DNA from: Limosilactobacillus oris DSM 4864
GTDB lineage: Bacteria; Bacillota; Bacilli; Lactobacillales; Lactobacillaceae
Direction: 5' to 3'
Length of the DNA stretch: 64,000 nucleotides
Assembly: GCF_001434465.1 (NCBI RefSeq)
Contig: NZ_AZGE01000001.1
Span: forward strand, 186,001-250,000
In this document: piece after piece, positions 52,368 through 61,174 of the stretch
Numbering within the stretch: position 1 is the stretch's first letter
Layout: each line of letters starts with the position of its first letter
Translations under genes and position numbers: made by a program
The notes under the pieces: generated by a model
The model's input: only the letters and a program-made list of their open reading frames with translations
Databases searched by the model: none
Told to the model about the DNA's origin: nothing

Positions 52368-53609
52368 CTAGTTCCGCAGGTTCTTTAATTGGTCACCAAT
52401 CAAGTCACCCATTGAGAAGCCACTTTCTTCTTCAGGGGCGTTGCTCATTGCAGAACGGTTGTTGTTCCGCCGAGAACGACGACGGCCACGGTAGTTTTCA
52501 CCGTTGTCACTGTCTTCACCCTTTGGACGTTCTTCAAGAGCCTTCATGGAAAGGCCAAGACGTTGCCGTTCAGGGTCAACGTTTAAGACCTTCACTTGAA
52601 CTTCTTGACCTGGCTTCAGCACGTCAGCTGGCGTAGCAATGTGCTTGTGGGAGATTTGGGAAATGTGAACCAAACCTTCAACACCAGGGAAGACTTCCAC
52701 GAATGCACCGAAACTCGTCAGACGCTTAACAGTCCCAGTCAGGGTGCTGCCAGCAGGAGCCTTTTCTTCGATGTCATCCCATGGGCCAGGCAGAGTTTGC
52801 TTGATTGACAGTGAAATCCGTTCACGGTCAGGGTCAACACTCAATACCTTAACCTTTACGTCTTGACCAGCAGACAGAACGTCTGACGGCTTGTCAACGT
52901 GGTCGTAGGAAATTTCAGAAACGTGAACCAAACCATCAACGCCGCCAAGGTCAACAAAGGCACCGAAGTTAGTCATCCGGGCAACCTTACCTTCAACTAC
53001 GTCACCTGGTTGTAATTCAGCAAAAATCTTTTCAGCAGCTTGTTCGTGTTCTGCCTTTACGATTTCCTTGTGGGAAAGGATCAGCCGGTTTTCACTTGGT
53101 TCGATTTCAATAATCTTGAATTCCAGTTCTTGACCCTTAAATTGGTTCAGGTCTTCAACGTAGTGATCAGTGATCATTGAAGCAGGAACAAAGCCACGTA
53201 CTCCAGCATCAACAACTAAACCACCCTTAACTGCCTGGGTAACCTTAGCAGTGATGGTTTCACCATCATCAAACTTCTTCTGAATGTCATCCCATACCTT
53301 ACGGGCTTCCAGACGACGGTGAGAAAGTAAGTAACTACCATTTTCCTTATCATTGCCAATCTTAGAGATGACAACTAAGTCTAATTCGTCACCTACTTTA
53401 ACTGCATCATTGATGTCTTCAACTGGCTTGGTTGATAATTCCTTAGCAGGGACGACACCTTCAACCCCTGCATCTTTAATACCAACGATAGCTTGGCGAT
53501 CATCATCGATTGCCAAAACTTCACCCTTGACAACATCGCCCACCTTTACAGTTTCGATGCTATCAAGCGCTTCTAACATATCGTTCTTGTTTTCGTTGTT
53601 TTCAGCCAT
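52368..53609 (-). CDS. rpsA: Ribosomal protein S1 homologue
   Basis: A 413-residue protein with four S1 RNA-binding domains starting near residues 24, 106, 190 and 275, then a basic tail (GRRRSRRNNN). It is the short Firmicutes-type S1, which binds mRNA and other RNA. The ATG at 53609 opens MAENNENKND; AAGGAGG lies upstream, separated from the ATG by a spacer of eight T residues, a length that could vary by slippage. It lies downstream of cmk on the same strand. Confidence 0.94.
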   Translation of the reverse strand: MAENNENKNDMLEALDSIETVKVGDVVKGEVLAIDDDRQAIVGIKDAGVEGVVPAKELSTKPVEDINDAVKVGDELDLVVISKIGNDKENGSYLLSHRRLEARKVWDDIQKKFDDGETITAKVTQAVKGGLVVDAGVRGFVPASMITDHYVEDLNQFKGQELEFKIIEIEPSENRLILSHKEIVKAEHEQAAEKIFAELQPGDVVEGKVARMTNFGAFVDLGGVDGLVHVSEISYDHVDKPSDVLSAGQDVKVKVLSVDPDRERISLSIKQTLPGPWDDIEEKAPAGSTLTGTVKRLTSFGAFVEVFPGVEGLVHISQISHKHIATPADVLKPGQEVQVKVLNVDPERQRLGLSMKALEERPKGEDSDNGENYRGRRRSRRNNNRSAMSNAPEEESGFSMGDLIGDQLKNLRN

Positions 53610-53681
53610 TAAAAAAAATCCTCCTTGCAACAATCAACTCTGATGACTATTTTACTAGAAAACTTCACCCTTTTCCAGTGT

Positions 53682-54368
53682 TTAAGCCAATTCGTTGAGA
53701 GTTTTTTCAATAATCGTGCTAATCCGGTCAACAACTTCGTCGATCGTTAAGGAAGTCGTGTCAAGGCGGACCGCATCTGGCGCCTGAACGAGGGGTGAGA
53801 CCTTCCGTGAAGAGTCCTTCTGATCCCGCAATTCAATTTCCTTTTGCAGCTCCTCCAGCGAAGCAGTTGCGATCCCCTTTGCCTTATTTTCGACGTACCG
53901 GCGGCGGGCCCGTTCATGAGCGGTCGCAACCATAAAAATCTTGACGGGAGCGTTTGGCAGAACCGTTGAACCAATGTCGCGGCCGTCCATGACAATCCCG
54001 CCTTCTTCGGCAATCTGCCGCTGCTGGTTAGTCATTTCTTCCCGGACTGCTGGAATGGCGGCAACTGCTGACACATTTTGGTCGATCCGCCCCTGACGAA
54101 TAGCCGTCGTGACGTCGCGGCCGTTTAAGAAAACCCGCTGTTCAGGTTCACCCGGAGCAAAACTAATCTTAATTTCCCGGGCGAGTTGGCTTACCTGGGT
54201 CGAATCCGTCACCGCAATCCCCTGGTCAAGGGCTGCGAGCGTCACTACCCGGTACATTGCGCCAGTATCGCAGTAAACATAGTTAAAGCGTTTGGCAACA
54301 AGTTTGGCGACCGTCGACTTGCCGGCCGATGCTGGACCATCAATGGCCACTTGAATTCCTTTTTTCAT
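53682..54368 (-). CDS. cmk: Cytidylate kinase
   Basis: The 228-residue P-loop kinase phosphorylates CMP and dCMP. AIDGPASAGKSTVAK (about 8-22), YCDTGAMYR (about 33-41), GRDVTTAIR and MDGRDIGSTVLPNA (about 126-139) are diagnostic. It follows the LysM gene by 28 bases and precedes rpsA by 72 bases, the usual lactobacillar order. Confidence 0.96.
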   Translation of the reverse strand: MKKGIQVAIDGPASAGKSTVAKLVAKRFNYVYCDTGAMYRVVTLAALDQGIAVTDSTQVSQLAREIKISFAPGEPEQRVFLNGRDVTTAIRQGRIDQNVSAVAAIPAVREEMTNQQRQIAEEGGIVMDGRDIGSTVLPNAPVKIFMVATAHERARRRYVENKAKGIATASLEELQKEIELRDQKDSSRKVSPLVQAPDAVRLDTTSLTIDEVVDRISTIIEKTLNELA

Positions 54369-54396
54369 AATAATGAACTTTCCACTCCCTAATGAT

Positions 54397-54978
54397 TTAC
54401 CGTACCCGGAGCTGTTGTCCAGGGTGGATCGGTGTATTGATTGAAATGTTGTTCAGCCGGGCCAGTTCTTGAGCTGTTAACCCGTTCTGAGCTGCAATTC
54501 GGTAAACACTTTGCCCCCGGCGCACAACCACGTACTGCCGGTTGGCAGCCGGTTCCCGGTTGCTGGAGGCCGCCTGACCAGCAGTTGATTGCCTAGTCGT
54601 CATTGCCTCCCGGGCAGCACTGTTAAACGAACTGCTAGTTTGGCTGGCGGCCCTTGAAGTGCTGCTAACCGACCGGTGACTGCTGGTTGAACTCACCCGA
54701 TGAGTTGATTTTTTTTTACTACTCACCGCCGCAGTTTGCTCGGTCCGGGCCGGATGGTTAAACGACTGCTTATTGTTTAACCAGAAAATCAGTGGTGAAG
54801 CAGCAAGGACGATGATTAAGACCACTAAAACAGTGGTAATGGTCGAACTATGAGCCTCCTGCTTCCGCCGTTCCGTCCGCGATAGGTGGCCGGTGCTATC
54901 GACATCTTCATTATCAGTAAATTTCTTATCCCACAATTCATCGTTTTGGCGGCGGCTTTCTTCTCGCTTCTCACTCAT
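54397..54978 (-). CDS. Membrane-anchored LysM protein
   Basis: A 193-residue protein with a charged cytosolic N terminus (1-44), one membrane helix (about 46-67), a Ser/Thr-rich linker (about 85-145) and a C-terminal LysM domain (about 148-192, YVVVRRGQSVYRIAAQNGL). LysM binds peptidoglycan or chitin-type sugars, so the protein spans from membrane to wall. Similar proteins precede cmk in many lactobacilli. GGGAGGGG precedes the ATG. Confidence 0.88.
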   Translation of the reverse strand: MSEKREESRRQNDELWDKKFTDNEDVDSTGHLSRTERRKQEAHSSTITTVLVVLIIVLAASPLIFWLNNKQSFNHPARTEQTAAVSSKKKSTHRVSSTSSHRSVSSTSRAASQTSSSFNSAAREAMTTRQSTAGQAASSNREPAANRQYVVVRRGQSVYRIAAQNGLTAQELARLNNISINTPIHPGQQLRVR

Positions 54979-55072
54979 AAGCTATGCCCCTCCCCTCTAT
55001 TGAAAGTTAACATTTTGATTGTAGCGCACTAATTTGTCCCTTGTCTAGCTGGTAAAAACCGAAAAGGTAACT

Positions 55073-56506
55073 TTAGCTAAGATTTAATAAAGTCTGGAGG
55101 TGCTGATCCCAATTATCGTTAACCGTCTGACGGACCTGCTGCTGCCGGGGCGGCAAGAGCGACTGACTGCGCCAGTCGGGAACTTCACTGTCACAACACC
55201 GGTCCTGCTCAACCACCTGCTCGCCAAAGTAATTAAGCAGGAAGGCCCGGCGGCAGGAAGTGAGGCGCAGGTACCTTTGCACTTGTACTAACTGCCGATT
55301 GGTCTGGCGGTGCCGCTTTTTAAACGCCGCAACAATTTGGTCGGCGGTGTAGTGCTGGCGAAAGTAAAAGGTAAAGAGGTCGTGATTACTGCCCAAGGCT
55401 GACGGCGGCAACTGCCCCGCGTGAACTTTTTCCAGCAGGCCGAGCGGTGGCAGGTCGACGGTCGTTAGCTGCCGGGCCAGCAGGTCATCGCCAGGGCAGG
55501 TCAGCAAAACCGCGACGCTTTGCCGCCCATCACGACCAGCCCGGCCAATTTCCTGTACATAGTCAGCAAGGTTGGTCGGCTGGTGGTAGTGGATGATGAA
55601 GCGGATATCGTCCTTGTCTACCCCCATCCCAAAGGCGCTCGTGGCACAAATCAGCTGAAGGTCGTCAGCCATGAATTGCTGCTGAACACGAAAACGGTCG
55701 GCGGCAGGCATCCCCGCATGGTAGGCCGCCACAGCTAACCCACTTTGCTTTTGCAACCAGTCAGCGGTCGCCGTTGCAAGGCGGCGACTGGCGAAGTAAA
55801 TGATCCCTGCTCCGGAGAGTTCTTTTACCAGTTGGAGCAGCCTGGCTGCCTTTTCATCCGGTGAAGCCAGCTCCTCAACTGCCAGGAAAATATTTGCCCG
55901 GTTGACTGACCGCCGGATAACCGTCACCTCGTCAGCTGTCAGCCCCATTTTAGCAATAATATCCGCCTGAACACGCGGGGTGGCCGTAGCAGTCAGCAGT
56001 AAAGTCGGTGGTGTCCCCAGTTCTTCCCTAAACCGGCGCAGCAACAGGTATTCCGGCCGAAAGTCTGGGCCCCACTGGGAAATGCAATGGGCCTCATCGA
56101 TGGTCAGCATAGCAACATTGACCCGGCGCAGACAAGCAGCAACTGCCGGATTGGCTAGGATCTCCGGGGAGGCAAAGACAAATTTTGCCCGGTCCAGCTG
56201 GCTTAATTGCTGGTCCCGGGTTCGCCGATCCTGGCCGCTTAGCAGCAAGACCCGTTTCTCGCCACGGCGGTGGAGGCGATCGACTTGATCCTGCATTAGT
56301 GAAATCAACGGCGAAACGATTAAGACGATTCCGGGACGGAGGTAGGCTGGTAGCTGGTAAAGCAGCGATTTTCCTCCCCCAGTAGGCAGAATTGCCATGG
56401 TGTCTTGCCCCGCTAAAATCGCCTCAATCGTTGCCAACTGGCCGTCACGGAACTCTTGATAGCCAAAGTGATGCTGTAATGCTTGGTAAAGCCGGTCACG
56501 ATTCAT
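55073..56506 (-). CDS. recS: RecQ-family DNA helicase (RecS-like)
   Basis: The 477-residue ATP-dependent helicase has motif Q region FGYQEFRDGQ, Walker A LPTGGGKS (about 42-49), TIDEAHCISQWG (about 135), TATATPR and the C-terminal helicase block QEIGRAGRDGR (about 318). It ends soon after the helicase core with a short, Cys-containing tail and lacks HRDC, the length of Bacillus RecS rather than full RecQ. The ATG at 56506 has AAGGAG upstream. It overlaps the ypbB-like gene by 11 bases, matching the ypbB-recS pair. Confidence 0.92.
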   Translation of the reverse strand: MNRDRLYQALQHHFGYQEFRDGQLATIEAILAGQDTMAILPTGGGKSLLYQLPAYLRPGIVLIVSPLISLMQDQVDRLHRRGEKRVLLLSGQDRRTRDQQLSQLDRAKFVFASPEILANPAVAACLRRVNVAMLTIDEAHCISQWGPDFRPEYLLLRRFREELGTPPTLLLTATATPRVQADIIAKMGLTADEVTVIRRSVNRANIFLAVEELASPDEKAARLLQLVKELSGAGIIYFASRRLATATADWLQKQSGLAVAAYHAGMPAADRFRVQQQFMADDLQLICATSAFGMGVDKDDIRFIIHYHQPTNLADYVQEIGRAGRDGRQSVAVLLTCPGDDLLARQLTTVDLPPLGLLEKVHAGQLPPSALGSNHDLFTFYFRQHYTADQIVAAFKKRHRQTNRQLVQVQRYLRLTSCRRAFLLNYFGEQVVEQDRCCDSEVPDWRSQSLLPPRQQQVRQTVNDNWDQHLQTLLNLS

Positions 56507-57536
56507 TTTGTGAATACTCCTTATAAATTTGGTACAGGCGAAAATAATAAAAGTCACTATTCTCATCGCCGCTCCAGCCCTGAAAACGCCAGTGGATCAC
56601 ATCACCGCGAAAGTGATGGTCTAAAAATTTCCGCTGCTTTGCTGGCAATAGTTGTGCCCAGTCAAGCTGCTGGGGCGTCAGGATCGCAGCTGTCAGGAGG
56701 TGTTCACGAACGGTTCCCAGTTTCAAACGCCGGCGCTCTGCGATCCTAACAAGCTCGAGCCCCTGGCGTGCTAGCTGGACGGTTGTCTGACAACTGCGCG
56801 AAATTGGTGCTGGCGCAATGAGCGGGCGCAACAGACTCGCCAGCGGGCCAGTCGTCCGCCGGGAAAAAGCAGTAACGGCTAACCACAGATCATGGTCAAG
56901 AACCAGGGCATCAGCCAGACTGAGCTGGAGGCGGTCAGCTAGCTGATTAAGCGTCCACCCAGCCTGGTCATGACCAATCAAGCGGTTGACCAGTGCCGCC
57001 GCCAAGCGTTGGTCTTCATTAGCCAAGGCACCAGCAAGGAGGTGCAGCTCTGCATATACTTCCTGCACAAACTGGGCTGATTTAAAGTGCCGAAACCAGC
57101 CCCGCACCGCTTCCTGGTCCGTAAATGGAACGGCGAGGGGTGCATAGTAGCGGTTGTGGTATGCAAGCTCGGAAGCCACTTGAAACCCCAACAGGAGGCG
57201 TCGCTGAACTGTCTGCGTATTGGCAAGCCAGTACCAAGGATAAAAGTGAGGCTGGTAAGGTGACGGTTGGCTTTCCTCATAGCTAACCCCGGCCGCCGTC
57301 AGTTTTATTTCGTCAGCACCGACGCGTTCAAGCAGGCCCGCCCCGATCAACACTGCAACTTCCTGGTCAAATTGCGCCCGGCTGAGACGGCGCCGCGCAC
57401 CAAGCCAGGTTAAAATCCCGTAATGCTGGGCCCAGAAAAGGGTCGCTACCGTCTGCCGATTAGCCAGGACGTTCTCAATCACCCGTTCTCGCCGCGGCTG
57501 GTGGTAGCTGCATAAGCGCAGTAGGTATGTATTCAT
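56496..57536 (-). CDS. YpbB-like helix-turn-helix protein
   Basis: A 346-residue protein of the YpbB family, found next to recS in Firmicutes. The C terminus contains a helix-turn-helix-like segment (AERRRLKLGTVREHLLTAAI, about 255-285) as seen in YpbB and RecQ tails. The function is unknown; fixed linkage and an 11-base overlap with the helicase suggest a joint role. The ATG at 57536 has GGAGGGG upstream; two in-frame GTG codons directly before it are alternatives. Confidence 0.82.
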   Translation of the reverse strand: MNTYLLRLCSYHQPRRERVIENVLANRQTVATLFWAQHYGILTWLGARRRLSRAQFDQEVAVLIGAGLLERVGADEIKLTAAGVSYEESQPSPYQPHFYPWYWLANTQTVQRRLLLGFQVASELAYHNRYYAPLAVPFTDQEAVRGWFRHFKSAQFVQEVYAELHLLAGALANEDQRLAAALVNRLIGHDQAGWTLNQLADRLQLSLADALVLDHDLWLAVTAFSRRTTGPLASLLRPLIAPAPISRSCQTTVQLARQGLELVRIAERRRLKLGTVREHLLTAAILTPQQLDWAQLLPAKQRKFLDHHFRGDVIHWRFQGWSGDENSDFYYFRLYQIYKEYSQNES

Positions 57537-57690
57537 CACCACATTCCCCTCCCCTTTAAATAATACGGTAAAAGTGGTCGTTTTCATGTAATTCGGGCAA
57601 AAAGTTTACCCGATCGGTAATCAGGCTCATGGTGCTGACGCACGGTTGCTAACCTGCAACGGCCCTGTCCCAAAATTACTTTACCACAAA

Positions 57691-57737
57691 AAAGAAAGAA
57701 GACTCCACCTACACTTCCCGTGCAAGTGAAGTCTTAC
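57691..57737 (-). terminator. Terminator of ribU
   Basis: AAGACTTCACTT pairs imperfectly with AAGTG..GGAGTCTT. On the minus strand it is followed by CTTTCTTTTTT. Confidence 0.8.
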
Positions 57738-57751
57738 TATCCTGACAGTAA

Positions 57752-58330
57752 TTATTCCATCCGGTGGCGCTGCAGCCACTGCCGTAGATGAGCAGCGATT
57801 AAGATAAAGACAATCGACAGCAGCAAGCCCTTGACAATGTTAAACGGCAACACCCCCAGGGCCACTAGCTGGGCTACCGGCAGTGAAGACTGCCAGTGCC
57901 AAACCGCCATGTAGAGCGGTGTGATCACCCAAAGGTTCAGTAGAGACATCACTACGGTCAGCACCAGCGTTGCCAGTGGAATGGCCGTCAGCGCCTGCCG
58001 CTTAAAGGACCATCCCTGGTGCCGCCAGACATAGTAAAACGGGAATAACAACGCTAATGACGAAATGAAGTCACTGCCAACCCCAATCAGGTCACCGATT
58101 GCAAAACCATTGACCATCGCGTGCAGAAAACACTTGATAAAGGCCACCACGACCCCCGCCAACGGTCCGTAGAGGTAACCGCCCAGTAGCACCGGAATGT
58201 CGGAAAAATCGATTTTAAGGTATGAAGCAACCGGAATGATGGGAAACTCAAACATCATTAGGATAAACGCTAAGGCACCCAAACAAGCGATGCCAACCAT
58301 CCGTTGAATACGCTGATGTGATACTGTCAT
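57752..58330 (-). CDS. ribU: Riboflavin ECF transporter S component
   Basis: The 192-residue membrane protein binds riboflavin and pairs with the shared ECF energising module for uptake. About six hydrophobic segments are visible, and the loop YLKIDFSDIPVLLGGYLYGPLAG (about 37-59) is diagnostic of RibU. GGAGG lies 10 bases before the ATG. It is a single gene behind an FMN riboswitch, so it is expected to be off when flavin is plentiful. Confidence 0.94.
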   Translation of the reverse strand: MTVSHQRIQRMVGIACLGALAFILMMFEFPIIPVASYLKIDFSDIPVLLGGYLYGPLAGVVVAFIKCFLHAMVNGFAIGDLIGVGSDFISSLALLFPFYYVWRHQGWSFKRQALTAIPLATLVLTVVMSLLNLWVITPLYMAVWHWQSSLPVAQLVALGVLPFNIVKGLLLSIVFILIAAHLRQWLQRHRME

Positions 58331-58382
58331 AAATCAACAACCTCCATTGAGATTGCCTTCGTTGGCCCTTCCACAAAGAAAA

Positions 58383-58414
58383 GGCGCTGTCAACTGCTTA
58401 CAGTCAACAACGCA
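58383..58414 (-). terminator. FMN riboswitch expression-platform terminator
   Basis: On the minus strand GCGTTGTTGACTG pairs with CAGTTGACAGCGC (one bulge) around TAAG, followed by CTTTTCTTTG, between the aptamer and ribU. Confidence 0.88.
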
Positions 58415-58427
58415 TTACTTTATAGAA

Positions 58428-58540
58428 ATCTTCTCTATACCAGACTTTACTGTCGGCACTGGACTTACACCAGATTCAACCGTTCACACGGGTTGCGGGC
58501 TGTAACCGCCGGTCGGGAATTGCACCCTGCCTTGAAGACG
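58428..58540 (-). ncRNA. FMN riboswitch (RFN element)
   Basis: Read on the minus strand, the RFN blocks appear in order: CTTCAAGGCAGGGTGCAATT, CCGACCGGCGGT, AGCCCGC, GGTGTAAGTCCAGTGCCGAC, AGTCTGG and the closing AGAGAAG. A terminator follows and then ribU, so FMN should cause premature termination of riboflavin uptake expression. Confidence 0.96.
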
Positions 58541-58564
58541 AATCAGTTCATATTGTACGTTTTC

Positions 58565-58593
58565 ATTGTAGCGAGAATTCCGCGCCGTGTCAA
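58565..58593 (-). promoter_or_regulatory. Promoter of ribU leader
   Basis: On the minus strand a perfect -35 TTGACA (58588-58593), 17 bases, then TACAAT (58565-58570), about 25 bases before the aptamer. The rest of the gap to rluB (58594-58736) holds only a TTGCTC/GAGCAA hairpin (about 58662-58686); I see no gene there. Confidence 0.9.
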
Positions 58594-58736
58594 CGCTGAT
58601 GGCTTCTAGCAACCACGCCTTGCTTCGCGGATATTCGCCTTTTTCATCCGTTTTACCATCCTTGCTCCGTTTTAAAACTAGAGCAAAACCGGTTCCCTGT
58701 CTCTCACCTGCTGGGGTCCCTGTCCTGCCTAATAGC

Positions 58737-59453
58737 TTACAAGCGGTTCAACCGTTTGACTTCTTCAGGGCGCAATTCCCGATAGTCCCCTGGCTGAACT
58801 CCCTGGAGGTTCAGGAAGCCATAGCTCTCACGGTGAAGTTTAATCACCGGGTGACCGACTGCCGCCAGCATCCGTTTAACCTGGTGGTAGTGCCCCTCAT
58901 GGATCGTTAGCTGCACGATACTCGTTTTCTTCTCCCGGTCGGTGCCCTTCAGCCGGGTCTTGGCCGGCTTCGTTCGCCGGCCATCAACTTTGACCCCCGT
59001 CCGCAATTGCTTCAAGTCATCATTACTGATAAGTCCCTTGACCTTAGCGACGTAAGTCTTATCGACCGCGAACTTAGGGTGCATCATCTTGTTTGCTAAA
59101 GTACCGTCATTAGTCAGCAACAAGAGACCGGTCGTGTCATAATCCAGACGACCAACGGGATAAATCCGCTCTTCAATTTCGTCCTCCCGGAGGATATCAA
59201 CAACCGTCCGGCGGCCCTTTTCGTCATGCGCACTCGAAATCACGCCCCGCGGTTTGTTCAACAGATAGTAAACCTGCTTTTCCCGGTGAAGCGGGATCCC
59301 GTCAACTTCAATTTTATCCTTAGCGGTGACCTTCGTTCCTAAGGTGGTAACCGTCTGTCCATTAACTTGGACATGTCCGGTCGCAATCAACTTTTCCGAC
59401 GCCCGCCGGGACGCCACGCCGGCCTCCGCCATCACTTTTTGTAAACGTTCCAT
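58737..59453 (-). CDS. rluB: 23S rRNA pseudouridine synthase (RluB type)
   Basis: The 238-residue enzyme has an N-terminal S4 RNA-binding domain (about 1-60) and the catalytic Asp in GRLDYDTTGLLLLTNDG (about 99-115). It isomerises a uridine in the large rRNA; target choice (2605-type) is by family and locus. Its ATG overlaps the scpB stop by one base (TAATG), so it is translationally coupled to the condensin genes, the usual Firmicutes scpA-scpB-rluB layout. Confidence 0.93.
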   Translation of the reverse strand: MERLQKVMAEAGVASRRASEKLIATGHVQVNGQTVTTLGTKVTAKDKIEVDGIPLHREKQVYYLLNKPRGVISSAHDEKGRRTVVDILREDEIEERIYPVGRLDYDTTGLLLLTNDGTLANKMMHPKFAVDKTYVAKVKGLISNDDLKQLRTGVKVDGRRTKPAKTRLKGTDREKKTSIVQLTIHEGHYHQVKRMLAAVGHPVIKLHRESYGFLNLQGVQPGDYRELRPEEVKRLNRL

Positions 59454-60058
59454 TACTCATCCTCCTCATGCCGTTCCCGTGACTGCAACGCCGTCAGGAA
59501 CAAGTCCCCACTCAGCGCACCGTCATCAGCGTCCGCCTGTTCTGGCAGTGCCGGTAATTCATCGAGCGTGGTCAGGCCAAAATAGTTCAAGAAATTATCG
59601 GTCGTGACGTACAAAAACGGCCGCCCGGGGGCATCTAACCGGCCCTTCGTGTCAATCAGCCCCCGTACCATCAACTTCTGAATTCCTCCCGAGCTTTGCA
59701 CCCCGCGGATGCTATCGATTTCTAACCGCGTAATCGGCTGGCGGTAGGCAATGATAGCAAGGGTCTCCAGCAGGGCAGTAGTAAGCGGCACCGTCAATGG
59801 CACCTCAAAGAAGTGCTTGATCACCGGCGCCAAGGCTTGTTTGGTCGCCAGGCGGTAGGTATCGGCACTTTGAAGGAGAATCAGTGCCGAGTCCTGATCC
59901 TGCGCGTACTTGGCTTGGAGAGCAGCCAGCATTTCACGCAGGGCCGGCTTCATAAAACCAGTAATTTTAGCAAGATCGCCCAGGGTGATACCCTCATCCC
60001 CACTAATAAATAACAGGCCCTCCACTTGGGCCAGGTTACTTGCTTGTATCTTCGTCAT
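59453..60058 (-). CDS. scpB: Segregation and condensation protein B
   Basis: The 201-residue winged-helix kleisin-associated subunit joins ScpA and SMC in chromosome compaction and segregation. [14 protein letters not shown] (about 13-26), [25 protein letters not shown] (about 95-120) and [18 protein letters not shown] (about 145-163) are diagnostic. The ATG at 60058 has AAGGGAA upstream and lies inside the end of scpA (23-base overlap). Confidence 0.95.
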   Translation of the reverse strand: [201 protein letters not shown]

Positions 60059-60812
60059 CAATTCGCGTTCCCTTCACTAAAATAATCGGGCCAAACAGTT
60101 CCGCCTGCTGCACCGCAATCCGTTGGTGCTTGCTTAATTCCAAGACTGCAATAAAAGTCGTCACTAACTGGTCACGGCTGCGATCACCAGCAAACAGGGC
60201 GGTAAACTGGACCGGCCCGGCCTTCACCTGCTTGACCACCGCAGCCATTCTTTCGGCCACACTAACCTTTTCGGTTGCAACCGTTTCAACCAGCGGCTGG
60301 GCTAGCCGGTGTTTTTTTAATACTTCCACAAAGGCCGCCTGAAGCTGGTCGACCGTCACCCCTGGTTCCACGTGGGCGCTAATCAGCTCCCGGGGAACGT
60401 GCATGGCGGGACGGGTGTACTCCTGCTGGCGCAAATTTTCTTTATCCTTTAACTGGTCTGCTGCTTTCTTGTACCGCTGGTATTCCAGCAGTTGCTCAAC
60501 CAGCTCTTCCCGTGGATCCGGCAGCTCCTCAGCCTCTTCATCCGGTTCGCTCGGTTGTGGTAAGAGCAACTGGCTTTTGATGTTCATCAAAGTCGCCGCC
60601 ATCACGAAATAATCACCAGCAATCTCCAGCTGGTGAGCCTGTTGCTGGTGCAAAAAATCTAGGTACTGACTAGTAATGCGGGCAATCTGAATATCATAAA
60701 TATCCATCTTATTTTCCCGAATAAGGTGCAGGAGCAAGTCCAGTGGACCCTCGAAATCGGCAATTTTAATTGTTGGCTGGTATGGATGTTCCGTAACTGG
60801 TTTAGTGCTCAT
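60036..60812 (-). CDS. scpA: Segregation and condensation protein A
   Basis: The 258-residue kleisin of the SMC-ScpAB complex has the N-terminal block IKIADFEGPLDLLLHLIRENKMDIYDI (about 15-41), YFVMAATLMNIKSQLLLP (about 69-86) and a C-terminal winged-helix segment (VTTFIAVLELSKHQRIAVQQAELFGPI). It overlaps the ribT-like gene by 11 bases upstream and scpB downstream. GGGAG precedes the ATG. Confidence 0.95.
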   Translation of the reverse strand: MSTKPVTEHPYQPTIKIADFEGPLDLLLHLIRENKMDIYDIQIARITSQYLDFLHQQQAHQLEIAGDYFVMAATLMNIKSQLLLPQPSEPDEEAEELPDPREELVEQLLEYQRYKKAADQLKDKENLRQQEYTRPAMHVPRELISAHVEPGVTVDQLQAAFVEVLKKHRLAQPLVETVATEKVSVAERMAAVVKQVKAGPVQFTALFAGDRSRDQLVTTFIAVLELSKHQRIAVQQAELFGPIILVKGTRIDDEDTSK

Positions 60813-61161
60813 TAAACTGCTCCCAATTGGTAATTAGCGACTGGTTCTTGAGGGTTCCCATTAACCGTTTCCCCGGATACTGGTCCTGGAGAGCGGTCAA
60901 AAGGGCAAAGACGTTCTTGCCAGACCGCTCACTCGGGGTAAACGAAAGCTGCCGTAAAAGCAGGTAATCGGTCCCCTCCTCCACAATCGCGATTGCAATG
61001 AAGTGGTTATCCTCGGCATCCTTCCACAGGTAAACGGGGTAGCCCGCAGTTAACGCCCCCGTCAGTTCATCCGTAAACCGGCCGTAATTTCGCAGGTCGG
61101 GGACCAGGGACAACAAGCCCATCGCAATTTTTTCATAATCCTTTCGGTACCGTACTAGCAC
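60802..61161 (-). CDS. ribT: RibT-like acetyltransferase-fold protein
   Basis: A 119-residue protein resembling RibT of Bacillus, a GNAT-fold protein of uncertain role that in lactobacilli sits before scpA. The N terminus LVRYRKDYEKIAMGLLSLVPDL is characteristic. It lacks a clear acetyl-CoA loop. The start is GTG at 61161 with GAGGAG upstream. It overlaps scpA by 11 bases and follows xerD by 13 bases. Linkage to riboflavin synthesis does not apply here, since no rib biosynthesis genes are present. Confidence 0.82.
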   Translation of the reverse strand: MLVRYRKDYEKIAMGLLSLVPDLRNYGRFTDELTGALTAGYPVYLWKDAEDNHFIAIAIVEEGTDYLLLRQLSFTPSERSGKNVFALLTALQDQYPGKRLMGTLKNQSLITNWEQFNEH

Positions 61162-61174
61162 GCTTCTTCACTCC

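Noticed and set aside
60802-61161. Link of the ribT-like gene to riboflavin synthesis
   Set aside because: No ribDEAH genes are present; riboflavin appears to be imported by RibU.
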